Origin: Bradyrhizobium sp. SRS-191
Lineage (GTDB): Bacteria; Pseudomonadota; Alphaproteobacteria; Rhizobiales; Xanthobacteraceae
NCBI RefSeq assembly: GCF_024586915.1
Contig: NZ_JANBVS010000005.1
Span: forward strand, 337,129 to 401,128
DNA: 64,000 nt
Reading direction: 5' to 3'
Made by a program: the position numbers and the translations under genes. Numbering within the stretch: position 1 is the stretch's first letter; every line of letters starts with the position of its first letter. The notes under the pieces were generated by a model. The model saw nothing but the letters and a program-made list of their open reading frames with translations, was not told the origin of the DNA and did not search any database. Positions 48,495-56,137 of this stretch are shown in pieces.

Positions 48495-49478
48495 TCAAGC
48501 CTGCTGCGGAGGAGCGACAGCGGGTGCAAGAATCCGGCCTGAGACGAGCAGCCAGATCGTCCGTAGCACCAGCGCCCCGATGACGAGGTTGACGACCACG
48601 AACACGATCGGCGCCAGCGTCGCGGCAGGTCCATGATCGCCGCGGATCACCATCTTCAGTAACGAGCTGGCAAGCGCGGTCAGGCCGAACGAGAAGCCCC
48701 AATAGGACGCCGAGAGCCGATGCTCCAAGATCCATGGCAGCAGCCGGACGAGCAGCAGCAATTGCAGCATGCCATAGCCGATCAGCGCGCTGACCACCAT
48801 GTCGGGCTGCCCCTCGGTCACGCTGAGATAGGCCAGCGCACCGACGGTCGGCGGCGCCAACTGAATGCCGAGGGTCGGGCGGATCGCGGCCGGCAGCGCA
48901 TCGGCCGTGTACAGCCGGTGCAGCAGGACCGACTCCACCGCCAGCCAGGAAAACAGTCCGGCGCCGAAGGCGAGACGACCCCAATCAGGAAAGCCGAGTG
49001 CCCCTGCCCCGATCGCCGTGACGAAAGATCCTGCCACGGTCGGCAGGTACAGCACCGGCGTCGAGGCCGCGGGATCGCGGCCGCCGCGCCACAATTGACC
49101 GGTACGCCACAGCGCGAAGCCGAGCGTGAACACGAGACCTATCGCGTAGATGACGAGCGCCCCGATCCGACTATAGGGCTGTGCTGCGATCGCGACCAGC
49201 ATGGTCGAGACGCCGGCAAGTCCAATGAAGCAGCACTGGATCGGATGCAGCGCCTCGGACAGAGCCGCATCGGCGGAGAAGATCCACTTGGCCACATAGA
49301 ACAAGACAATAACGGCCCAGACGACAATGCCCACCGCCATCAGGACTTCGCCGACGGCAGCCGGCAATCCCCACAGCTGATGCGCCGCGCGCCAACTGTT
49401 GCCGAGCCCGATGATGCCCAGCACGATGCCGAAGAAGGACGCCGGAACCAGCGGAAGCTTGACGATACGCGCGGTCAT
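48495..49478 (-). CDS. tehA: TehA/TDT-family transporter
   Basis: 327 residues with about ten membrane segments. LPLVPASFFGIVLGIIGLGNSWRAA is the typical TehA start; ASYWGFSFGLTALASSLLKM is the late signature. Members include tellurite-resistance channels, malate carriers and SLAC1-type anion channels; the most likely role is anion or sulfite/weak-acid export. The ATG overlaps the stop of a truncated DUF302 gene (ATGA). It sits next to remnants of sulfur-oxidation-type genes, which would fit sulfite export. Confidence 0.82.
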   Translation of the reverse strand: MTARIVKLPLVPASFFGIVLGIIGLGNSWRAAHQLWGLPAAVGEVLMAVGIVVWAVIVLFYVAKWIFSADAALSEALHPIQCCFIGLAGVSTMLVAIAAQPYSRIGALVIYAIGLVFTLGFALWRTGQLWRGGRDPAASTPVLYLPTVAGSFVTAIGAGALGFPDWGRLAFGAGLFSWLAVESVLLHRLYTADALPAAIRPTLGIQLAPPTVGALAYLSVTEGQPDMVVSALIGYGMLQLLLLVRLLPWILEHRLSASYWGFSFGLTALASSLLKMVIRGDHGPAATLAPIVFVVVNLVIGALVLRTIWLLVSGRILAPAVAPPQQA

Positions 49479-49771
49479 CGATCACTCCGGCCGTTGGCGC
49501 GAAAGCCCGTCGCGCTCCGATCCAGGCTCAGGAGATCCGTGGGCCGCAGCGTCATCCCGGCATCGGCGGCGCCGGCCGCATGATCGATGTGGGCGAAGAT
49601 CGTCATGCCCTTCGCTTTGACCACGTCCTGCAGCTTCCGCATCGTCGTGCCTGGATCGTTCTGGCTTGGCAGCGTGATCAGCCCTTGCGGGTCCATGGCG
49701 TTTGCTCCGATCGTTGTCGATAGTGTCAGGAAGACCAGCAGGGCGAACGTCTGCGCGCACGTCCGACGCAG
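49475..49771 (-). pseudogene. Truncated DUF302 protein
   Basis: A signal-like stretch (FALLVFLTLSTTIGANA) runs in frame into GLITLPSQNDPGT, KLQDVVKAKGMTIFAHIDHAAGA and GMTLRPTDLL, the first two thirds of a DUF302 domain. The expected final part (around 50 residues, including the glycine-rich loop) is missing and replaced by SLDRSATGFRANGRSDR. No standard start codon precedes the signal. Probably a decayed gene whose stop still couples to tehA. Confidence 0.65.
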
Positions 49772-49778
49772 GGCCCGA

Positions 49779-50057
49779 TCATTTCGGCGCCCGGACGTTG
49801 CTGAACTCCGGCACGGGAATCAAGCCGTCGCGGTTCGGCATCTTCACCTCGGGCAGCGACGTCTGGTCGAGACGGCCGTCCGGCCGCACGATGCCATTGA
49901 GGCTCAGAATGTACGCAAACAGCGCGTAGCAGTCCTCGACACTGAGTGAACCCGGAGCCTGATAGGACCTGGCGCGAGGGATGTCGTCGAACAGGGGCGC
50001 CGCATAAGGCCAGAAGCTGCCGACGGTCTTCACCAGGTTGTCGGTTGGGCCCAGCGC
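49779..50057 (-). pseudogene. C-terminal remnant of a SoxD/sulfite-dehydrogenase-type cytochrome c
   Basis: About 90 residues, GSFWPYAAPLFDDIPRARSY to LPEVKMPNRDGLIPVPEF, match the C-terminal end of diheme SoxD-like cytochromes (WPYATTLFDYIRR, YALxAYILxLNGIV and MPNRDGF are usual). No CxxCH heme motif remains. In frame upstream the sequence turns into antisense of the SDR gene, so the 5' part has been lost. It ends just before the truncated DUF302 gene. Confidence 0.7.
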
Positions 50058-50077
50058 GTGGCTGAGCCCAGCTCGCA

Positions 50078-50872
50078 TCAGGCGCGATAGCGCTCGGCGA
50101 CCACCGCGCTCGACAGATGCGGCAGCATGGCCTGACGCGCGGTTTCCCAGGCGTCGAACTCGGCGCCGTCGGCGAGCGAGGGCACGGTGGCGAACTCGCC
50201 GCGATCGAGCCCGCGCAGCGCGGCGTCGACCAGATCGGCTGCACTCATCACCCATTCCTTCGGCAGGTTGCTTGCCGGCAGGCCGGCGATGTCCCAAAAC
50301 TCGGTGCCGGTCGCGCCGGGCAGCACCACCTGGACATGCACGCCGGTGCCGGAGAGCTCCTTGCGCAGCGACTGGCTGAAGGCGAGCACGAAGGATTTGG
50401 TACCGCCATAGACGCCGTTCAAAACCTCCGGCCCGATCGCGACGATGGAAGCGATATTGATGATGGTGCCGTGCTTGCGTGCGACGAATTGCGGCACGGC
50501 CGCGTAGGTCAGCCGCAACGGCGCCGTCACGTTGATCGCCACCATCTTCTCCATCTCGTCGACGGAGGCGCTGGCAAGCGGCGCGGCGCTGCCGAAGCCG
50601 GCATTGTTGACGAGGTGGGTGATCGAGGCATCGGTCGTCAGGACCGCCTCGACCTTGGCGAGATCGTCGCGCGCGGTGAGATCGGCGACCAGCGGCTTCA
50701 CCTTCACGCCGTGGCGCGTCGACAGCTTGTCGGCGATCCCGTTCAGGCGATCCTGGTTGCGGGCGACCAGGATGAGATCATGGCCGCGCGCGGCGAACCG
50801 CTCGGCATAGACGGCGCCGATGCCTGAGGAAGCGCCGGTGATGAGGACGGTGCCTTTGATCTGGCTGGTCAT
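50078..50872 (-). CDS. SDR-family oxidoreductase (DltE/YdfG-like)
   Basis: 264 residues from ATG 50872 (GGAGAAGGAAA upstream). VLITGASSGIGAVYAERFAARGHDLILVARN has the cofactor loop with Arg, suggesting NADPH; NNAGFGSAAPL and SIVAIGPEVLNGVYGGTKSFV form the catalytic region (Tyr-x3-Lys present). Divergent from a GlxA-type regulator with a shared operator, so it is probably the regulator's target. The substrate is unknown. Confidence 0.88.
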   Translation of the reverse strand: MTSQIKGTVLITGASSGIGAVYAERFAARGHDLILVARNQDRLNGIADKLSTRHGVKVKPLVADLTARDDLAKVEAVLTTDASITHLVNNAGFGSAAPLASASVDEMEKMVAINVTAPLRLTYAAVPQFVARKHGTIINIASIVAIGPEVLNGVYGGTKSFVLAFSQSLRKELSGTGVHVQVVLPGATGTEFWDIAGLPASNLPKEWVMSAADLVDAALRGLDRGEFATVPSLADGAEFDAWETARQAMLPHLSSAVVAERYRA

Positions 50873-50941
50873 GGCTGAATTTCCTTCTCCTGTCCGCCGG
50901 AAGCGGAGTTTGCTGCATTGCGAGAAGGTAGCGCTGGACCC

Positions 50942-50961
50942 ATATGTCTCAAATGACATAT
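50942..50961. promoter_or_regulatory. Perfect inverted repeat between SDR and GlxA-type regulator
   Basis: ATATGTC-N6-GACATAT is centred between the two divergent starts (70 bases from the SDR, 18 from the regulator). Likely operator of the regulator or the core of both promoters. Confidence 0.5.
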
Positions 50962-50978
50962 AAGCGGCAAATCAAGAC

Positions 50979-51962
50979 ATGAGGGGTATCGCCTTGCGCC
51001 AGATCGGCTTCATCATGGAGGACGGCTTCCAGATCATGGGCGTGGCGGCCTCCACCGCCTTCGAATTCGCCAACATCCAGAAGGGCGAGCAGATCTATCG
51101 CGTGACCATCATGTCCGAGCACGGCGGCCCGATCCGCTCGACGCTCGGCGTGCGCATCGACACCCAGCCCTTGGGCGATTTTCCCGACACGCTCATGGTC
51201 GTCGGCGAATTGCTGCCGCGGCCGGCGAGTCCCGCGCTCCGCTCCTATATCGCGCAGGCCGGCGAAAAATCCCGGCGCGTCGCCGGCGTCTGCACCGGCG
51301 CATTCCTGCTCGCCGAGGCCGGCCTGCTCGACGGCCGCAGCGCGACCACCCATTGGGCCCATGCGAGCGAGCTGCAGCAGCGCTTTCCAGCGGTCAGGGT
51401 CGACGACGACCGCATCTTCGTGTCCGACGGCAACATCTGGACATCGGCCGGCATGACCGCGGCGATCGACCTCGCGCTCGCGCTGATCGAGGACGACCAC
51501 GGCGCCGAGCTGTCGCGCGCGGTGGCGCGGCGGCTCGTGGTCTATCATCGCCGCCCTGGTGGGCAGTCGCAATTCTCGGCGTTGCTCGAGCTCGAGCCGC
51601 GCTCCGACCGTGTGCGCCGAGCGCTGACTTACGCCAAGGAAAACCTGCGCAATCCGCTGAGCGTCGAGGAGCTCGCCGAGGCCGCGAGCCTCAGCCCGCG
51701 CCAGTTCAGCCGCATCTTCCGCGAGGAGACCGGACAATCGCCGGCCAAGGCGGTCGAGCGCCTGCGGCTCGAGGCGGCCAAAGCCATGCTGGAGGATGGT
51801 CGCCATTCGATGGATGTGGTGGCGCGCGACACCGGCTTTGCCGATCGCGACCGCATGCGCCGCGCCTTCCTGCGCTTTTTCGGCCAGCCGCCGCAGAGCC
51901 TGCGCCGCAGCCTGCGACTGATCGACGGCGAGCCCAATGAAGCGGCAGGTGACGTGTCCTGA
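50979..51962 (+). CDS. GlxA-family AraC-type transcriptional regulator
   Basis: 327 residues; ATG 50979 or TTG 50994 (GAGGGG seven bases before) could start it. N-terminal DJ-1/PfpI-like domain: QIGFIMEDGFQIMGVAAS, GVCTGAFLLAEAGLLDGRSATTHW with the Cys-containing nucleophile elbow. C-terminal AraC helix-turn-helix: NPLSVEELAEAASLSPRQFSRIFREETGQSP and a second motif DVVARDTGFADRDRMRRAF. It probably controls the divergent SDR. Confidence 0.9.
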   Translation: MRGIALRQIGFIMEDGFQIMGVAASTAFEFANIQKGEQIYRVTIMSEHGGPIRSTLGVRIDTQPLGDFPDTLMVVGELLPRPASPALRSYIAQAGEKSRRVAGVCTGAFLLAEAGLLDGRSATTHWAHASELQQRFPAVRVDDDRIFVSDGNIWTSAGMTAAIDLALALIEDDHGAELSRAVARRLVVYHRRPGGQSQFSALLELEPRSDRVRRALTYAKENLRNPLSVEELAEAASLSPRQFSRIFREETGQSPAKAVERLRLEAAKAMLEDGRHSMDVVARDTGFADRDRMRRAFLRFFGQPPQSLRRSLRLIDGEPNEAAGDVS

Positions 51963-52035
51963 ACTAACGCCTCGGCTTCGTTTGAAGCGCGGCTCGCCTC
52001 TCAGGCTCTCTGCTCATAGAACGTCCCGACGAGAC

Positions 52036-52063
52036 GCATCCCGGCACGGTCATGCCGGGATGC
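52036..52063. terminator. Hairpin between convergent genes
   Basis: Perfect 11-bp stem GCATCCCGGCA/TGCCGGGATGC with 6-base loop between the GlxA-type gene and the molybdenum hydroxylase gene, no T run. Can serve both directions. Confidence 0.5.
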
Positions 52064-52077
52064 TGTGCTGTCCCGCC

Positions 52078-54315
52078 TCAGACGCCGAGCTTCGCCTTGG
52101 CCAGCGGCAGGCTGCGCACGTGCCGACCGGTCAGCGCAGCGACGGCGTTGACCACCGCCGGCGCGATCCCGGGCAGGCCCGGCTCGCCGACACCGCCCAT
52201 CGGCGCGCCGCTCTCGACGATCTCGACGGCGACCTTCGGCATCGCGCTGCGCGACAGGATCGGATAGTCGTCGAAATTGTGCGACTGCCGGACGCCGTCC
52301 TTGTAGACGAGCTCCTCGAACAGCGCAGCCGACAGGCCGAGCGCCGCGGCCGACTCCACCTGCGACTTGACGATCGCGGGATTGACGATGCTGCCGGGAT
52401 CGAACGCGATCCAGAGATGGTGGACGCGCACCTCGCTTTTCTCGAGCGAGACCTCCGCGATGGTCGCGGTCTCCGAGCCGAACGGCGAGGCCAGCGCCAC
52501 GCCGCGGGCGCGCTTGCCACCGTCGGCCTCGTACGGTCCGCGTTTCCACCCGCCCGACATCTTCGCCACCGTCTCCAGCAGCTTCAGATGCCGCGGCCTG
52601 TCCTTCAGCAACGCGAGGCGCAACTGATAGGGATCCTGCTTGCCGGCATCGGCGATCTCGTCGAGGAAGCCCTCGTAGAAGTAGTCGTTCATGGAGTGGC
52701 CGACCGAGCGCCAGAACGCGATGGTCACGGGATGCGCGAACCTCGCATATTCCATGCTGCGATTGGGAATGGCGTAGGGCTTTTCGACGATGCCCTCGAC
52801 GGCGGAGCTGTCGACCTTGCTGCCGGCCGTGACACCGAACCAGCGGCCCATCGGCCCTTCGCCGACGGTGCGCACCTGGATCGCGGTGGGCCTTCCGTCC
52901 TTGTCGAGCGCCGCCTTGAAGCGGCTGAAGCTCAAGGGGCGCAGCGCGTCCATCTTGAACTCCTCCTCGCGCGACCACAGCACCTTGACCGGACGCTGCG
53001 TCGCCTTGGCCAGCAGGATCGCCTGCTGGAACGGATTGGACGAACCATAGGCGAAGTGGCGGCCGAAGAAGCCGCCGAGCATCGGCGAATGCAGGATCAC
53101 TTTGTCCGGTGTCAGGCCGGCGACCTTGGCGGCGATGCCCTGGAACAGCTCCGGCATCTGGTTGGGCACCCATAGCTCGAGCGATCCGTCGGCATTGAAG
53201 CGCGCCATCGAGGACGGCGGCTCGAGCTGGCCATGGGCGAGATAGGGCGCGTCGTACTCGGCGTCCACGATGGTGGCAGCGCCGGCAAAGGCCGCCGCGA
53301 CATCGCCGTCCTTCTCCGCGGAGACGCCGCTCGCATCGGACGCTTTCAGCGCGGCGAGCAGGCCTGACGAGGAGTAGTCCGCCGCGACCGCCTCGAAGCC
53401 GCTCGCCGGCGCCTTGGACCAGGCGACCTCCAGCGTCTCGACCGCCTTGCGCGCGCGATACCAGCTGTCCGCGGTGACCGCGACGGCGCCCGGCAGCCTG
53501 TGCACGGCGTCGACGCCCGGCATCGCCTTCACGGTCGCTTCGTTGCTGATGCCCTGCGGCTCGGTGCCGAGCACCGGCGCATGCTGGACAGCAGCGTAGA
53601 GCATGCCCTCGACCTTCTGATCGATCGCATAGACCGCCTTGCCGGTCGATTTCGCACGAACATCGAGCCGCGCCATCGGCTGGCGGATGTAGCGGAAGGT
53701 CGCGGGATCGCGCAGGGGGACGTTCTCGGCCGGCGTCAAAGCGAGCGCCTGCTCGGCCAGCTCGCCATAGGCCAGGCGCCGGCTGGATGCAGCATGCACG
53801 ACCTGCCCGTCCTCGGTCGTCAACGCCTCTGGCTTGACGTTCAGCCTGGCCGCCGCGGCGCGGATCAGCATCTCGCGCGCGCTCGCCCCGAGCTTGCGCA
53901 TCACCTCGTAGCTCGAGCGAGTCGAGAAGCTGCCGCCGGTCAACCGCAGGCCGTTGATGATCGCGTAGTCCGGACCGGGCGGCGCGCATTCGACCTCGAA
54001 GCGGCTCGGATGGACGTCGAGCTCCTCGCCGACGATCTGCGCCAGGCCGGTGTTGATGCCCTGCCCGCCCTCGACGAACGGGCTGAGCAGCTTGACGGTA
54101 TTGTCCTTGCCGATCACCAGGAACGCCGGTACGCGCGTGCCGGGCTTCACGGACACAGCATTCTGGGCCTCCGCGCGCAACGCCGGCAACAGCGTGCCGA
54201 GCACGAAGGCGCCCGCGCCGAGCCCGAGCAGGCGGCGGCGCGACAGGTTGGTGACACCCTGCGCCGAGATCAGCGGCAGCGCGGCGGACAAGTCGGTCTT
54301 GAGGAAAGCATTCAT
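52078..54315 (-). CDS. Molybdopterin-binding subunit of an IorB-type molybdenum hydroxylase
   Basis: 745 residues with a Tat-type signal (LSRRRLLGLGAGAFVLG) near residue 25, so the enzyme is exported folded. Xanthine-dehydrogenase-family large subunit of the single-chain isoquinoline-1-oxidoreductase-beta type: SPFVEGGQGINTGLAQIVGEEL, GGFFGRHFAYG, and near the end GGVGEPGLPGIAPAVVNA, where the Glu is the catalytic base at molybdenum. Works with the 2Fe-2S subunit 12 bases upstream. The substrate is an aldehyde or N-heterocycle. Confidence 0.9.
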   Translation of the reverse strand: MNAFLKTDLSAALPLISAQGVTNLSRRRLLGLGAGAFVLGTLLPALRAEAQNAVSVKPGTRVPAFLVIGKDNTVKLLSPFVEGGQGINTGLAQIVGEELDVHPSRFEVECAPPGPDYAIINGLRLTGGSFSTRSSYEVMRKLGASAREMLIRAAAARLNVKPEALTTEDGQVVHAASSRRLAYGELAEQALALTPAENVPLRDPATFRYIRQPMARLDVRAKSTGKAVYAIDQKVEGMLYAAVQHAPVLGTEPQGISNEATVKAMPGVDAVHRLPGAVAVTADSWYRARKAVETLEVAWSKAPASGFEAVAADYSSSGLLAALKASDASGVSAEKDGDVAAAFAGAATIVDAEYDAPYLAHGQLEPPSSMARFNADGSLELWVPNQMPELFQGIAAKVAGLTPDKVILHSPMLGGFFGRHFAYGSSNPFQQAILLAKATQRPVKVLWSREEEFKMDALRPLSFSRFKAALDKDGRPTAIQVRTVGEGPMGRWFGVTAGSKVDSSAVEGIVEKPYAIPNRSMEYARFAHPVTIAFWRSVGHSMNDYFYEGFLDEIADAGKQDPYQLRLALLKDRPRHLKLLETVAKMSGGWKRGPYEADGGKRARGVALASPFGSETATIAEVSLEKSEVRVHHLWIAFDPGSIVNPAIVKSQVESAAALGLSAALFEELVYKDGVRQSHNFDDYPILSRSAMPKVAVEIVESGAPMGGVGEPGLPGIAPAVVNAVAALTGRHVRSLPLAKAKLGV

Positions 54316-54327
54316 GACGAAGTCTCC

Positions 54328-54777
54328 TCAGGCCTGGGCCGCACGACGGATCGCGGCAGCAATGCGGTTATACGTGCCGCAGCGGCAGAGATTGGTCATG
54401 GCGTCGGCGATGTCGGCGTCGGACGGCTTCGGATTTTGCTTGAGCAGCGCGGTCGCCGCCATCACCTGCCCGGACTGGCAATAGCCACATTGCGGCACCT
54501 GGTCGGCCACCCAGGCCTCCACCACCTTGCGGCCGATGCCATCCTGTTCGATTGCATCGATCGTGCGGATATCGGCCGAGCCGATGCTGTCAAGCGGCAC
54601 CTGGCACGACCGCGTCGCCTGGCCGTCGATCATGACCGTGCACGCGCCGCATTGCGCGATGCCGCAGCCATACTTCGTACCGGTCAGCCCAAGCGTATCC
54701 CTGAGCACCCATAGCAACGGCGTATCGGCCTCCGCCGCGACGTCGTAGTCGCGGCCGTTCACGTGAATTTTCGTCAT
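54328..54777 (-). CDS. 2Fe-2S subunit of the molybdenum hydroxylase (IorA-type)
   Basis: 149 residues from ATG 54777. Two clusters are visible: plant-type CGIAQCGACTVMIDGQATRSC and C-terminal CGYCQSGQ with CRCGTY. It carries electrons from molybdenum to an external acceptor, often a membrane cytochrome c; no such cytochrome gene is adjacent. It has no signal and must travel with its Tat-exported partner. Confidence 0.92.
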   Translation of the reverse strand: MTKIHVNGRDYDVAAEADTPLLWVLRDTLGLTGTKYGCGIAQCGACTVMIDGQATRSCQVPLDSIGSADIRTIDAIEQDGIGRKVVEAWVADQVPQCGYCQSGQVMAATALLKQNPKPSDADIADAMTNLCRCGTYNRIAAAIRRAAQA

Positions 54778-54838
54778 GACGGTCTGCACCCTGATCTGAA
54801 GCGATCAGGCTACAGGCCATCGGGCCGTTGTCGCATGA

Positions 54839-54861
54839 CAAAAGTCCGGCAATTCCGGACA
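54839..54861 (-). terminator. Terminator of the HEAT/ferredoxin/flavoprotein operon
   Basis: On the minus strand GTCCGG-AATTG-CCGGAC is followed by TTTTG. It lies about 42 bases after the HEAT gene stop and closes the operon. Confidence 0.65.
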
Positions 54862-54902
54862 TCCCGGCGTGACGGACAGTCGCGGCCGCGCCGCGAACGC
54901 CG

Positions 54903-55880
54903 TCAGGACCCGGCCCGAGCCTTGCTGGCTGCGATCTGATGCAGGGCCCATCTGGCGTTCTTGCGCACGTCCGGATCGAGATCGTCGGCGACGAGCGCCA
55001 GAAACGGCTCGCCATCCGGCGCGGCGATCTCGCCGAGCGCAGCGGCCGCCTCCTTGCGCAGATTGGCCTGCTCGTGGGTGATGCAGTGGCCGATCGGCCG
55101 CACGGCGTGGGCGATCTTCATCCGGCCGAGGCTGCGGATCGCCTTCAGCCGCACCTGCCAGAACTCATCCGCAAGGCACGCAATCAACGGATCGGCGGCG
55201 ACGGCGCCATTGACATTGAGGCCGAGCGTCTCCGCCGCCATCTCGCGCACCATCCAGTCGGAATCCCTGAGCGCCCGGGTGATGGTCTCGGCGGCGATCT
55301 TCAGATGCGAGAACGCCAGCGCGCTGACCGCAGCGCGCCGCACATGCGCGTCGGGATCGCCGATCAGCGCCGTCAGCGCGGGAATCGACTCCTCGAGCTT
55401 GAGGAAGCCGATGACGCCGATCGCCTGCACGCGGACCGCGGCATCGGGATCCTGCAGCGCCTCCAGCGCAGGCTTCAACGTATCCTTGCGCCTGAGCTCC
55501 TTCAGGGCGCGGAGCGCCCCCATGCGGACGAAGGCGTGGGGATGCTTGACGAGCGGAAGGATGGCGTCAGCCGACGCTGGATCCTTGAACTCCGCGAGGC
55601 TGTCGGCCGCGGCTGACGCCACGATCCGCTCGGGATCGACGAGCAATCTGACCAGCGCGTCCGCCGCATCCGGCCCGTCGAACTCACCGAGCGCCATGGC
55701 CACCTGCTGCCGCACGCCGGCATCGGGATCGGCCACCATCTTCGCCAGATGCGCAACCGCAGCCGGATCGCCGGAATGTCCCAGCGCGATGATCGCGACC
55801 CGCCGCTCCGCCGGATCGGCGGCGCCGAGGCGCTCGTCGGCGTCGTCGAGATCGTCGTAGGATTCGAACGGGCTCGGCAT
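54903..55880 (-). CDS. HEAT-repeat protein of the AprBA-like redox operon
   Basis: 325 residues from ATG 55880 (GAGGTGATC upstream). About nine HEAT/PBS-lyase-type repeats of roughly 31 residues each, such as RRVAIIALGHSGDPAAVAHLAKMVADPDAGVRQQVAMALGEF and HVRRAAVSALAFSHLKIAAETI. These make a curved helical scaffold, so a structural or docking role for the redox proteins is likely; some family members are phycobilisome lyase-like but no such function is expected here. It starts two bases after the ferredoxin stop and ends the operon. Confidence 0.85.
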   Translation of the reverse strand: MPSPFESYDDLDDADERLGAADPAERRVAIIALGHSGDPAAVAHLAKMVADPDAGVRQQVAMALGEFDGPDAADALVRLLVDPERIVASAAADSLAEFKDPASADAILPLVKHPHAFVRMGALRALKELRRKDTLKPALEALQDPDAAVRVQAIGVIGFLKLEESIPALTALIGDPDAHVRRAAVSALAFSHLKIAAETITRALRDSDWMVREMAAETLGLNVNGAVAADPLIACLADEFWQVRLKAIRSLGRMKIAHAVRPIGHCITHEQANLRKEAAAALGEIAAPDGEPFLALVADDLDPDVRKNARWALHQIAASKARAGS

Positions 55881-55882
55881 GA

Positions 55883-56116
55883 TCACCTCAGCAAATAGGG
55901 AATGTTGACGGTGACGGCGCCGGTCGGGCAATCCGCCTCGCAGGGCATGCAGTACCAGCACTCGTCATAGGCCATGAAGGCCTTGCCGGTCATGTCGCTG
56001 ATCCTGAGCACGTCGAGCGGACAGACGTCGACGCACACCGTGCAGCCCTTGTCCGCGATACATTTGGCGTCGTCGACCACCACCGGAACCGACGTCTGAT
56101 AGGTTGCAAGAGGCAT
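55883..56116 (-). CDS. AprB-like 4Fe-4S dicluster ferredoxin
   Basis: 77 residues with eight cysteines: Cys19, 25, 28, 32 (C-x5-C-x2-C-x3-CP) and Cys53, 56, 59, 63 (C-x2-C-x2-C-x3-CP), binding two 4Fe-4S clusters. The spacing and ECWYCMPCEADCP resemble the core of AprB, the ferredoxin subunit of adenylylsulfate reductase, but without AprB's C-terminal tail. It is encoded 21 bases behind the AprA-like flavoprotein and two bases before the HEAT gene. It probably feeds electrons to the flavoprotein's FAD. Confidence 0.9.
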   Translation of the reverse strand: MPLATYQTSVPVVVDDAKCIADKGCTVCVDVCPLDVLRISDMTGKAFMAYDECWYCMPCEADCPTGAVTVNIPYLLR

Positions 56117-56137
56117 GTCTCGTTCTCCGTCTGATCG

